DNA of 64,000 bases. Origin: Tupaia tana (Eukaryota > Chordata > Mammalia > Scandentia > Tupaiidae). Position numbers and translations under genes: made by a program. The stretch is from the NCBI GenBank assembly GCA_026018925.1, contig JAKSZU010000032.1, positions 682,001 through 746,000 on the forward strand. Reading direction: 5' to 3'. This document shows, one piece after another, positions 13,801 through 26,989 of this stretch (positions are counted from its first letter, which is position 1; every line of letters starts with the position of its first letter). The notes below the pieces were generated by a model that searched no databases, was not told where the DNA came from, and saw nothing but the letters and a program-made list of their open reading frames with translations.

Positions 13801-15446
13801 TGAACCAAAAAATACAATAGGCCTAAACTTACTCCCTCAAACTAAGTTCAAACCTAACCTAACCTGAAGCCTAACTCAAACAATAGACCTAACCCTAACC
13901 CTAGGCAGACACCTTAATCTTAACCCCAACCCTAACCTGACCCTGAGGCTAAATCCAACCGTAACACTGAACCGAAAACTAACAGTAGCCCTAAACTGAC
14001 TCCCTCAAACTAAGTTCAAACCTAACCTAACCTGAAGCCTAAATCAAATCATAGACCTAAGCCTAACCCTAGGCGGACACCTTATGCTTAAACCCCACCC
14101 TAACCTGACCCTGACGATTACTCCAACTGTAACAGTTAACCGAAAACTAACAGTAGTCCTAAACTTACTCCCTAAACTAAGTTCAAACATAACCTAACCT
14201 GGAGCCTAAATCAAACCATACACCTAACCCTAACCCTAGGCAGACACCTTAATCTTAACCCCAACCCTAACCTGACCCTGAGGCTAAATCCAACCGTAAC
14301 ACTGAACCGAAAACTAACAGTAGCCCTAAACTTACTGCCTCAAACTAAGTTCAAACCTACCTAACTTGAAGCCTAAATCAAACCATACACCTAACCCTAA
14401 CCCTAGGCGGACACCTGAAGTTCAAACCCAACCCTAACCTGACCCTCACGCTAACTCCAACCGTAACACTGAACCGAAAACTAACAGTAGCCCTAAACTT
14501 ACTCCCTAAAACTAAGTTCAAACCTAACCTAACCTGAAGCCTAACTGAAACCATAGACCTAACCCTAACTCTAGGAGGACACCTGAAGCTCATCCCCAAC
14601 ACTAACCTGACCCTGATGCTATCTCCAACCGTAACACTGAACCGAAAACTAAGAGTAGCCCTAAACTTACTCCCTAAAACTAAGTTCAAACCTAACCTAA
14701 CCTGAAGCCTAACTCAAACCACAGACCTAACCCTAACCCTAGGAGGACACTTTAAGCTCAACCCCAACCCTAACCTGACCCTCACGCTAACTCCAACCGT
14801 AACACTGAAACGAAAACTAACAGTAGCCCTAAACTTACTCCCTCAAACTAAGTTCAAACCTAACCTAACCTGAAGCCTAACTCAAACAATAAACATAACC
14901 CTAACCCTAGGCGGACACCTTAAGCTTGACTCCAACACTTACCTGACCCTGAGGCTAAATTTAACCGTAACACTGAACCAAAAAATACAATAGGACTAAA
15001 CTTACTCCCTCAAACTAAGTTCAAACCTAACATAACCTGAAGCCTAACTCAAATCATAGACCTAACCCTAACAATTGGCGGACACCTGAAGCTCAACCCC
15101 AACCTTAACCTGACCCTGACGCTATCTCCAACCGTAACACTGAACCGAAAACTAACAGTAGCCCTAAACTTACTCACTCAAACTAAGTTCAAACGTAACC
15201 TAACCTGAAGCCTAAATCAAACCACAGACCTAACCCTCACCCTAAACAGACACCTTAAGCTCAACTCCAACCCTAACCTGACCCTGACGCTATCTCCAGC
15301 CGTAACACTTAACCGAAAACTAACAGTAGCCCTAAACTTACTCACTCAAACTAAGTTCAAATGTAACCTAACCTGGAGGCTAAATCAAACCATGGACCTA
15401 ACCCTAACCCTAGGCAGACACCTCAAGCTAACAACAACCCTAACCT
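7893..15446 (+). repeat. Higher-order repeat unit Y2 (about 45 monomers)
   Basis: Collinear with Y1 at offset 7892 until about 13860. There the offset falls to 7556: two monomers (336 bp) present in Y1 at about 5977-6312 are missing. Between about 14500 and 15170 Y2 carries four monomers (about 671 bp) that Y1 lacks, and the offset becomes 8225 at the CCATGG monomer (15390). All differences in size are whole monomers apart from single-base slips, as expected for unequal exchange in register. Confidence 0.88.
14500..15170 (+). repeat. Four-monomer segment present in Y2, absent from Y1
   Basis: The offset between Y1 and Y2 goes from 7554 at the CTGAAGTTCAAACCC monomer (6851 and 14405) to 8225 at the CCATGG monomer (7164 and 15389), a gain of 671 bp. 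The segment holds a second TACAATAGG monomer (14986). The same order, with this monomer about 405 bp ahead of CCATGG, is seen in X1 (33143 then 33546), so Y1 probably lost the block rather than Y2 gaining it. Confidence 0.7.
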
Positions 15447-16453
15447 GACCCTGACGCTAACTCCAACCATAATACTGAAACGAAAACTAACAATAGCCCT
15501 AAACTTACTCCCTCAAACTAAGTTCACACCTAACCTAACCTGAAGCCTATATCAAACCATACACCTAACCCTAACCCTAGGCGGACACCTTAACTTCAAC
15601 CCCAAACCTAACCTGACCCTGACGCTTACTCCAACTGTAACAGTTAACCGAAAACTAACAGTAGCCCTAAACTTACTCCCTCAAACTAAGTTCACACCTA
15701 ACCTAACCTGAAGCCTATATCAAACCATACACCTAACCCTAACCCTAGGCGGACACCTTCACTTCAACCCCAACCCTAACCTGGCCGTGACGCTAACTCC
15801 AACCGTAACAGTTACCCGAAAACTAACAGTAGCCCTAAACTTACTCCCTCAAACTAAGTTCAAACCTAACCTAACCTGACGCCTCAATCAAACCATACAC
15901 CTAACCCTAACCCTAGGCGGACACCAGAAGCTCAAACCCAACCCTAACATGACCCTCACGCTAACTCCAACCGTAACACGGATCCTAAAATTAACAGTAG
16001 CCCTAAACTTACTCCCTAAAACTAAGTTAAAACCTAACCTAACCTGAAGCCTATCTCAAACCATAGACCTAACCCTAACCCTAGGCGGACACCTGAAGCT
16101 CAACCCTAACCCTAACCTGACCCTGACGCTATCTCCAACCGTAACACTGAACCGAAAACTAACAGTAGCCCTAAACTTACTCCCTCAAACTAAGTTCAAA
16201 CCTAACCTAACCTGAAGCCTAACTCAAACCACAGACCTAACCCTAACCCTAGGCGGACACCTTAAGCTCAACCCCAACCCTAACCGGACCCTCATGCTAA
16301 CTCCAAACGTAACACTGAACCGAAAACTAACAGTAGCCCTAAACTTACTCACTCAAACTAAGTTCAAATGTAACCTAACCTTGAGCCTAAATCAAACCAT
16401 GGACCTAACCCTAACCCTATGCAGACACCTCAAGCTAACAACAACCCTAACCT
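15447..16453 (+). repeat. Six-monomer partial Y unit
   Basis: After the CCATGG monomer at 15390 the sequence restarts as at the beginning of Y1 (TCCAACCATAATACTGAAA), passes the GGATCC monomer (15980), and then reaches a second CCATGG monomer at 16397 and restarts again at 16454. The spacing of the two CCATGG monomers is 1007 bp, or six monomers. The equivalent block in Y1 (7165 to 7836) is four monomers. It is a truncated unit made from the first and last parts of Y. Confidence 0.82.
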
Positions 16454-18970
16454 GACCCTGACGCTAACTCCAACCATAATACTGAACCGAAAACTAACAA
16501 TAGCCCTAAACTTACTCCCTCAAACTAAGTTCACACCTAACCTAACCTGAAGCCTATATCAAACCATACACCTAACCCTAACCCTAGGCGGACACCTTAA
16601 CTTCAACCCCAACAATAACCTGGCCGTGACGCTAACTCCAACCGTAACAGTTACCCGAAAACTAACAGTAGCCCTAAACTTACTCCCTCAAACTAAGTTC
16701 AAACCTAACCTAACCTGAAGCCTAAATCAAACCATACACCTAACCCTAACCCTAGGCCGACACCAGAAGCTCAAACCCAACCCTAACCTGACCCTCACGC
16801 TAACTCCAACCGTAACACGGATCCTAAAATTAACAGTAGCCCTAAACTTACTCCCTAAAACTAAGTTAAAACCTAACCTAACCTGAAGCCTATCTCAAAC
16901 CATAGACCTAACCCTAACCCTAGGCAGACACCTGAAGCTCAACCCTAACCCTAACCTGACCCTGACGCTATCTCCAACCGTAACACTGAACCGAAAACTA
17001 ACAGTAGCCCTAAACTTACTCCCTCAAACTAAGTTCAAACCTAACCGAACCTGAAGCCTAACTCAAACCACAGACCTAACCCTAACCCTAGGCAGACACC
17101 TTAAGCTCAACCCCAACCCTAACCGGACCCTCATGCTAACTCCAAACGTAACACTGAACCGAAAACTAACAGTAGCCCTAAACTTACTCCCTCAAACTAA
17201 GTTCAATCCTAACCTAACCTGAAGCCGAAATGAAACCATAGACCTAACGCTAACCCTAGGCGGACAACTTATGCTTAACCCCCACCCTAACCTGACCCTG
17301 ACGCTTACTCCAACTGTAACAGTTAACCGAAAACTAACAGTAGCCCTAAACTTACTCCCTCAAAGTAACTTCAAACCTAACCTAACCTGAAGCCTAAATC
17401 AAACCAAACACCTACCCCTAACCCTAAGCGGACACCTTAAGCTCAACCCCAACCCTAACCTGGCCCTGACGCTATCTCCAACCATAACACTGAACCGAAA
17501 ACTAACAGTAGCCCTAAACTTACTCCCTCAAACTAAGTTCAAACCTAACCTAACCTGAAGCCTAACTCAAACCACAGACCTAACCCTAACCCTAGGCGGA
17601 CACCTTAAGCTCAACCCCAACCCTAACCGGACCCTCATGCTAACTCCAAACGTAACACTGAACCGAAAAATAACAGTAGCCCTAAACTTACTCCCTCAAA
17701 CTAAGTTCAATCCTAACCTAACCTGAAGCCTAAATGAAACCATAGACCTAACGCTAACCCTAGGCGGACAACTTATGCTTAACCCCCACCCTAACCTGAC
17801 CCTGACGCTTACTACAACTGTATCAGTTAACCGAAAACTAACAGTAGCCCTAAACTTACTCCCTCAAACTAACTTCAAACCTAAACTAACCTGAAGCCTA
17901 AATCAAACCATACACCTAACCCTAACCCTAAGTGGACACCTTAAGCTCAACCCCAAACCTAACCTGACCCTGACGCTTACTCCAACCGTAACAGTTAACC
18001 GAAAACTAACAGTAGCCCTAAACTGACTCCCTCAAACTAAGTTCAAACCTAACCTAACATGAAGACTAAATCAAATCATAGACCTAACCCTAACCCTAGG
18101 CGGACATCTTATGCATAACCCCCAACCTAACCTGACCCTGACAATATCTCCAACCGTAACACTGAACCGAAAACTAACAGTAGCCCTAAACTTACTCCCT
18201 CAAACTAAGTTCAAACCTAACCTAACCTGAACTCTAACTCAAATCACAGACCTAACCCTAACCCTAGGCGGACACCTTAAGCTCAACCCCAACCCTAACC
18301 TGGCCCTGACGCTGACTCCAACCGTAACAGTTACCCGAAAACTAACAGTAGCCCTAAACTTACTGCCTCAAACTAAGTTCCAACCTAACCTAACCTGAAG
18401 CCTAAATCTAACCATACACCTAACCCTAACCCTAGGCGGACACCTGAAGTTCAAACCCAACCCTATCCTGACCCTCACCCTAACTCCAACCGTAACACTG
18501 AACCGAAAACTAACAGTAGCCCTAAACTTAATCCCTCAAACTAAGTTCAAACCTAACCTAACCTGAAGCCTAACTCAAACCACAGACCTAACCCTAACCC
18601 TAGGAGGACACCTTAAGCTCAACCCCAACCCTAACCTGACCCTCACGCTAACTCCAACAGTAACAGTTACCCGAAAACTAACAGTAGCCCTAAACTGACT
18701 CCCTCAAACTAAGTTCAAACCTAACCTAACCTGAAGCCTAAATCAAATCATAGACCTAACCCTAACCCTAGGCGGACACCTTAAGCTCAACCCCAACCCT
18801 AACCTGACCTCCAGGCTAACTCCAACCATATCACTGAACCGAAAACTAAGAGTAGCCCTAAACTTACTCCCTCAAACTAAGTTCAATCCTAACCTAACCT
18901 GAAGCCTAAATGAAAACATAGACCTAACCCTAACCCTAGGCGGACACCTTATGGTTTACCCCCACCATAA
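16454..18970 (+). repeat. Shortened higher-order repeat unit Y3
   Basis: Begins like Y1 but lacks one monomer early: GAAGCCGAAATGAAACC at 17221 matches 935, offset 16286. At about 17440 it jumps eight monomers ahead, so ATGCATAACCCCCAACC at 18111 matches 3169, offset 14942, exactly 1344 bp less. The CCTCCAGG monomer at 18808 matches 3866. Collinearity with Y1 is lost near 18970, where a CTTACTCCAACC-type monomer replaces the CTATCTCCAACC-type found at the Y1 position. Confidence 0.78.
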
Positions 18971-21900
18971 CCTGACCCTGACGCTTACTCCAACCGTAAC
19001 AGTTAAACGAAAACTAACAGTAGCCCTAAACTTACTCCCTCAAACTAAGTTCAAACCTATCCTAACCTGAAGACTAAATCAAACCATACACCTAACCCTA
19101 ACCCTAGGCGGACACCTTAAGCTCAACCTCAACCCGAACCTGGCCATGACGCTAACTCCAACAGTAACAGTTATCCGAAAACTAACAGTAGCCCTAAACT
19201 TACTCCCTCAAACTAACTTCAAAACTAACCTAACTTGAAGCCTAACTCAAACCATAGACCTAACCCTAACCCTAGGTGGACACCTGAAACTCAACCACAA
19301 CCCTAACCAGACCCTGACGCTATCTCCAAACATAACACTGAACCGAAAACAAACAGTAGCCCTAAACTTACTCCCTCAAACTAAGTTCAAACCTAACCTA
19401 ACCTGGACCCTAACTCAAACCATAGACCTAACCCTAACCCTAGGCGGACACCTGAAGCACAAACACAACCCTAACCTGACCCTGTCGCTATCTCCAACCG
19501 TAACACTGAACCGAAAACTAACAGTAGCCCTAAACTTTCTCCCTCAAACTACGTTCAAACCTAACCTAACCTGAAGCCTAACTCAAACCACAGACCTAAC
19601 CCTAACCCTAGGAGGAAACCTTAAGCTCAACCCCAACCCTAACCTGACCCTCACGCTAACTCCAACCGTAACACTGAACCGAAAACTAACAGTAGCCCTA
19701 AACTTACTCCCTCAAACTAAGTTCAAAACTAACCTAACCTGAAGCCTAACTCAAACAATAGACCTAAACCTAACGCTAGGCGGACACCTTAAGCTTGACC
19801 CCAACCCTAACCTGACCCTTAGGCTAAATTCAACCGTAACACTGAACTAAAAAATACAATAGGCCTAAACTTACTCCCTCAAACTAAGTTCAAACCTAAC
19901 CTAACCTGAAGCCTAACTCAAACCATAGACCTAACCCTAACCCTAGGCGGACACCTTAAGCTCAACCCCAACCCTAACCTGGCCCTGACGCTAACTCCAA
20001 CAGTAACAGTTACCCGAAAAATAACAGTAGCCATAAACTTACTCCCTCAAACTAACTTCAAACCTAACCTAACTTGAAGCCTAACTCAAACCATAGACCT
20101 AACCCTAACCCTAGGCGGACACCGGAAACTCAACCACAACCCTAACCAGACCCTGACGCTATCTCCAACCGTAACACTGAACCGAAAACTAACAGTAGCC
20201 CTACACTTACTCCCTCAAACTAAGTTCAAACCTAACCTAACCTGAAGCCTAACTCAAACAATAGACCTAAACCTAACCCTAGGCGGACACCTTAAGCTTG
20301 ACCCCAACCCAAACCTGACCCTGAGGCTAAATTCAACCGTAACACTGAACTAAAAAGTACAATAGGCCTAAACTTACTCCCTCAAACTAAGTTCATACCT
20401 AACCTAACCTGAAGCCTAACTCAAACCATAGACCTAACCCTAACCCTAGGCGGACACCTTAAGCTCAACCCCAACCCTAACCTGGCCCTGACGCTAACTC
20501 AAACAGTAACAGTAACCCGAAAACTAACAGTAGCCCTAAACTTACTCCCTCAAACTAACTTCAAACCTAACCTGACTTGAAGCCTAACTCAAACCATAGA
20601 CCTAACACTAACCCTAGGCAGACACCTGAAGCTCAACCACAACCCTAACCAGACCCTGACGCTATCTCCAACCGTAACACTGAACCGAAAACTAACAGTA
20701 GCCCTAAACTTACTCCCTCAAACTAAGTTCAAACCTAACCTAATCTGAAGCCTAAATGAAACCATAGACCTAACCCTAACCCTAGGCGGACACCTTATGG
20801 TTAACCCCCACCATAACCTGACCGTGACGCTTACTCCAACCGTAACAGTTAAACGAAAACTAATAGTAGCCCTAAACTTACTCCCTCAAACTAAGTTCAA
20901 ACCTAACCTAACCTCAAGCCTAAATCAAACCATACACGTAACCCTAACCCTAGGCGGACACCTTAAGCTCAACCCCAAACCTAACCTGACCCTGACGCTT
21001 ACTCCAACCTTAACAGTTAACCGAAAACTAACAGTAGCCCTAAACTGACTCCCTCAAACTAACTTCAAACCTAACCTAACCTGAAGCCTAAATCAAAACA
21101 TACACCTAACCCTAACCCTAGGCGGACACCTTAAGCTCAACCCCAACCCTAACCTGGCCCTGACGCTAACTCCAACAGTAACAGTTACCCGAAAACTAAC
21201 AGTAGCCCTAAACTGTCTCCCTCAAACTGAGTTCAAACCTAACCTAACCTGAAGCCTAACTCAAACAATAGACTTAACCCTAGCCCTAGGCGGACACCTT
21301 AAGCTTAACTCCAACCCTAACCTGACCCTGAGGCTAAATCCAACCGTAACACTGAACCGAAAACTAACAGTGGCCCTAAACTTACTCCCTCAAACTAAGT
21401 TCAATCCTAACCAAACCTGAAGCCTAAATGAAACCATAGACCTAACCCTAACCCTAGGCGGACACCTTATGGTTAACCCCCACCCTATCCTGACCCTGAC
21501 TCTTACTCCAACCATAACACTGAACCGAAAACTAACAGTAACCCTAAACTTACTCCCTCAAACTAAGTTCAAACCTAACCTAACCTGGAGCCTAACTCAA
21601 ACCACAGACCTAACCCTAACCCTAGGACGACACCTTAAGCTCAACCCCAACCCTAACCTGAACCTCACGCTAACTCCAACAGTAACACTAAACCGAAAAC
21701 TAACAGTAGCCATAAACTTACTCCCTCAAAACTAAGTTCAAACCTAACCTAACCTGAAGCCTAACTCAAACCACAGACCTAAATCAAACCATAAACCTAA
21801 TCCTAACCCTAGGCGGACAACTTAAGCTCCACCCCAACCCTAACCTGGCCCTGACGCTAACTCCAACCATAACAGTTACCCGAAAACTAACAGTAGACCT

Positions 21901-22110
21901 AAACTTAATCCCTCAAGCTAAGTTCAAACCTAACCTAACCTGAAGCGTATCTCAAACCATAGACCTAACCCTAACCCTAGGCGGACACCTTAAGCTCAAC
22001 CCCAAACCTAACCTGACCCTGACGCTAACTCCAACCATAACAGTTACCCGAAAACTAACAGTAGCCCTAAACTTATTCCCTCAAACTAAGTTCAAACCTA
22101 ACCTAACCTG
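18971..22110 (+). repeat. Mosaic block between Y and X repeats
   Basis: About 19 monomers whose order matches neither Y nor X over long stretches. Individual monomers resemble parts of Y1 (for example the CCAACAGTAACAGTTACCC type near 1870) and of X (CCTGGACCCTAACTC near 19400, also at 23285 and 42110). It contains a local three-monomer duplication. At 21760-21790 an ACAGACCTAAATCAAACCA join shows two monomer variants fused in place, lengthening one unit slightly. No non-satellite sequence is present. Confidence 0.72.
19600..20620 (+). repeat. Local three-monomer tandem duplication
   Basis: The rare TACAATAGG monomer appears at 19855 and 20358, 503 bp apart (three monomers minus one base). 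Each is followed by a CTCAACCCCAACCCTAACC/TGGCCCTGACGC monomer and then a CAACCACAACCCTAACCAGA monomer in the same order. Edges are approximate. This is the shortest clear higher-order period I see in the window. Confidence 0.7.
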
Positions 22111-23166
22111 AAGCCTAAAGGAAACCATACACCTAACCCTAACCCAAGGCGGACACCTTATGGTTAACCCCCACCATAACCTGACCCTGACGCTTACTCC
22201 AATCGTAACAGTTAACCGAAAACTAACAGTAGCCCTGAACTTACACCCTCAAACTAACTTCAAACCTAATCTAACCAGAAGCCTATCTCAAACCATAGAC
22301 CTAACCCTAACCCTAGGCGGACACCTTAAGCTCAACACCAACCCTAACCTGACCCTGACGCTATCTCCAACCGTAACACTGAACCGAAAACTAACAGTAG
22401 CCCTAAACTTATTCCCTCAAACTAAGTTCAAACCTAACCTAAACTGAAGCCTAACTCAAACCACAGACCTAACCCTAACCCTAGGCGGACACCTTAAGCT
22501 TATCCCCAACCATAACCTGACCCTCACGCTAACTCCAACCATAACACTGATCCGAAAACTAACAGTAGCCCTAAACTTACTCCCTCAAACTAACTTCAAA
22601 CCTAACCTAACCTGAAGCCTAAATTAAACCATACACCTAACCCTAACCCTAGGCGGACACCTTAAGCTCAACCCGAACCCTAACCTGACCTCCAGGCTAA
22701 TTCCAACCATATCACTGAACCGAAAACTAAGAGTAGTCCTAAACTTACTCCCTCAAACTAAGTTCAATCCTAACCTAACCTGAAGCCTAAATGAAACCAT
22801 AGAACTAACCCTAACCCTATGCGGACACCTTATTGTTAACCCCCACCATAACCTGACCCTGACGCTTACTCAAACCATAACAGTTAAACGAAAACTAACA
22901 GTAGCCCTAAACTTACTCGCGCAAACTAAGTTCAAACCTAACATAACCTGAAGCCTAAATCAAACCATACACCTAACCCTAACCCTAGGCGGACACCTTA
23001 AGCTCAACCCCAACCCGAACCTGGCCTTGACGCTAACTCCAACAGTAACAGTTACCCGAAAACTAACAGTAGCACTAAACTTACTCCCTCAAACTAACTT
23101 CAAACCTAACCTAACTTGAAGCCTAACTCAAACCATAGACCTAACCCTAACCCTAGGCGGACACCT

Positions 23167-24846
23167 GAAACTCAACCACAACCCTAACCAGACCCTGACG
23201 CTATCTCCAACCGTAACACTGAACCGAAAACAAACAGTAGCCCTAAACTTACTCCCTCAAACTAAGTTCAAACCTAACCTAACCTGGACCCTAACTCAAA
23301 CCATAGACCTAACCCTAACCCTAGAAGGACACCTTAAGCTCAACCCCAACCCTAACCTGACCCTCACGCTAACTCCAACCGTAACACTGAACCGAAAACT
23401 AACAGTAGCCCTAAACTTACTCCCTCAAACTAAGTTCAAACCTAACCTAACCTGAAGCCTAACTCAAACAATAGACCTAAACCTAACCCTAGGCGGACAC
23501 CTTAAGCTTGACCCCCACCCTATCCTGACCCTGACGCTTACTCCAACCATAACACTGAACCGAAAACTAACAGTAGCCCTAAACTTACTCCCTCAAACTA
23601 AGTTCAAACCTAACCTAACCTGGAGCCTAACTCAAACCACAGACCTAACCCTAACCCTAGGAGGACACCTTAAGCTCAACCCCAACCCTAACCTGACCCT
23701 CACGCTAACTCCAACCGTAACACTAAACCGAAAACTAACAGTAGCCCTAAACTTACTCCCTCAAACTAAGTTCAAACCTAACCTAACCTGAAGCCTAACT
23801 CAAACCACAGACCTAACCCTAACCCTAGGCGGACACCTTAAGCTCAACCCCAACCCTAACCTGGCACTGACGCTAACTCCAACCGTAACAGTTACCCGAA
23901 AACTAACAGTAGCCCTAAACTTACTCGCTCAAACTAAGTTCCAACCTAACCTAACCTGAAGCCTAAATGAAACCATACACCTAACCCTAACCCTAGGCGG
24001 ACACCTTAAGCTCAACCCCAACCCTAACCTGGCCATGACGCTAACTCCAACAGTAACAGTTACCCGAAAACTAACAGTAGCCCTAAACTTACTCCCTCAA
24101 ACTAAGTTCAAACGTAACCTAACCTGAAGCCTAACTCAAACCACAGACCTAACCCTAACCCTAGGAGGACACCTTAAGCACAACCCCAACCCTAATCTGA
24201 CTCTCAGGCTGACTCCAACCGTAACACTGAACCGAAAACTAACAGTAGCCCTAAACTTACTCCCTCAAACTAAGTTCAAACCTAACCTAACCTGAAGCCT
24301 AACTCAAACCACAGACCTAACCCTAACCCTAGGCGAACACCTTAAGCTCAACCCCAACCCTAACCGGACCCTCACGCTAACTCCAAACGTAACATTGAAC
24401 CGAAAAGTAACAGTAGCCCTAAACTTACTCCCTCAAACTAAGTTCAATCCTAACCTAACCTGAAGCCTAAATGAAACCATAGACCTAACCCTAAACCTAG
24501 GTGGACACCTTATGCTTAACCCCCACCCTAACCTGACCCTGACGCTTACTCCAACCGTAACAGTTAAATGAAAACTAACAGTAGTCCTAAACTGTCTCCC
24601 GCAAACTAAGTTCAAACCTAACCTAACCTGAAGCCTAACTCAAACAATAGACCTAACCCTAACCCTAGGCGGACACCTTAAGCTTAACCCCAAACCTAAC
24701 CTGACCCTGAGGCTAAATCGAACCGTAACACTGAACCGAAAACTAACAGTGGCCCTAAACTTACTCCCTCAAACTAAGTTCAATCCTAACCTAACCTGAA
24801 GCCTAAATGAAACCATAGACCTAACCCTAACCCTAGGCGGACACCT
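23167..24846 (+). repeat. Ten-monomer segment present in X1, absent from X2 and X3
   Basis: The GAAACTCAACCACAACC monomer and its followers occur at 23167 and again at 24847, exactly 1680 bp (10 x 168) apart. X2 has this sequence once, at 41988. X2 upstream of it matches the first X1 copy (TAGCACTAAAC near 23070), while downstream it matches the second (AGGAGGACACC and CGTAAAACTG, near 25005 and 25063). A crossover between the two copies removing ten monomers explains this directly. Confidence 0.75.
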
Positions 24847-26989
24847 GAAACTCAACCACAACCCTAACCAGACCCTGACGCTATCTCCAACCGTAACACT
24901 GAACCGAAAACAAACAGTAGCCCTAAACTTACTCCCTCAAACTAAGTTCAAACCTAACCTAACCTGGACCCTAACTCAAACCATAGACCTAACCCTAACC
25001 CTAGGAGGACACCTTAAGCTCAACCCCAACCCTAACCTGACCCTCACGCTAACTCCAACCGTAAAACTGAACCGAAAACTAACAGTAGCCCTAAACTTAC
25101 TCCCTCAAACTAAGTTCAAACCTAACCTAACCTGAAGCCTAACTCAAACAATAGACCTAAACCTAACCCTAGGCGGACACCTTAAGCTTGACCCCAACCC
25201 TAACCTGACCCTGAGGCTAAATTCAACCGTAACACTGAACCAAAAAATACAATAGGCCTAAACTTACTCCCTCAAACTAAGTTCAAACCTAACCTAACCT
25301 GAAGCCTAACTCAAACCATAGACCTAACCTTAACCCTAGGCGGACACCTTAAGCTCAACCCCAACCCTAACCTGGCCCTGACGCTAACTCCAACAGTAAC
25401 AGTTACCCGAAAACTAACAGTAGCCCTAAACTTACTCCCTCAAACTAAGTTCAAACCTAACCTAACTTGAAGCCTAACTCAAACCATAGACCTAACCCTA
25501 ACACTAGGCAGACACCTGAAACTCAACCCCAACCCTAACCTGACCCTGACGCTATCTCCAACCGTAACACTGAACTGAAAACTAACACTAGCCCTAAACT
25601 TATTCCCTCAAACTAAGTTCAAACCTAACCTAACCTGAAGCCTAACTCAAAACACAGACCTAACCCTAACCCTAGGCCGACACCTTAAGCTTATCCCCAA
25701 CCCTAACCTGACCCTCACGCTAACTCCAACCATAACACTGAACCGAAAACTAACAGTAGCCCTAAACTTACTCCCTCAAACTAACTTCAAACCTAACCTA
25801 ACCTGAAGCCTAAATTAAACCATACACCTAACCCTAACCCTAGGCCGACACCTTAAGCTCAACCCCAACCCTAACCTGACCTCCAGGCTACCTCCTACCA
25901 TATCACTGAACCGAAAACTAAGAGTAATCCTAAACTTACTCCCTCAAACTAAGTTCAATCCTAACCTAACCTGAAGCCTAAATCAAACCATACACCTAAC
26001 CCTAACCCTAGGCGGACACCTTAAGCTCAACCCCAACCCTAACCTGGCCCTTACGCTAACTCCAACAGTAACAGTTACCCGAAAATTAACACTATCCCAA
26101 AAACTAACTCCCTCAAACTAACTTCAAACCTAACCTAACTTGAAGCCTAACTCAAACCATAGACCTAACCCTAACCCTAGGCGGACAACTGAAACTCAAC
26201 CACAACCCTAACCAGACCCTGACGATATCTCCAACCGTAACACTGAACCGAAAACTAACAGTAGCCCTAAACTTACTCCCTCAAACTACGTTCAAACCTA
26301 ACCTAACCTGAAGCCTAAAGGAAACCATACACCTAACCCTAACCCAAGGCGGACACCTTATGGTTAACCCCCACCATAACCTGACCCTGACGCTTATTCC
26401 AACCGTAACAGTTAACCGAAAACTAACAGTAGCCCTGAACTTACACCCTCAAACTAACTTCAAACCTAATCTAACCAGAAGCCTATCTCAAACCATAGAC
26501 CTAACCCTAACCCTAGGCGGACACCTTAAGCTCAACACCAACCCTAACCTGACCCTGACGCTATCTCCAACCGTAACACTGAACCGAAAACTAACAGTAG
26601 CCCTAAACTTACTCCCTCAAACTAAGTTCAAACCTAACCTATCCTGGACCCTAACTCAAACCATAGACCTAACCCTAACCCTAGGCGGACACCTGAAGCT
26701 CAATCACAACCCTAACCTTACCCTGACGCTATCTCCAACCGTAACACTGAACCGAAAACTAACAGTAGTCCTAAACTTACTTCCTCAAACTACGTTCAAA
26801 CCTAACCTAACCTGAAGCCTAACTCAAACCACAGACATAACCCTAACCCTAGGAGGACACCTTAAGCTCAACCCCAACCCTAACCTGACCCTCAAGCTAA
26901 CTCCAACCGTAACACTGAACCAAAAACTAACAGTAGCCCTAAACTTACTCCCTCAAACTAAGTTCAAACCTAACCTAACCTGAAGCCTA

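Noticed and set aside
14378-14689. 103-residue open frame on - and the 60-residue frames at 24433, 41574, 52999 and 57528
   Set aside because: Reverse-strand reading of the same monomers (Arg-Val, Leu-Gly runs). The frames lack any independent coding sign and recur with the repeat.
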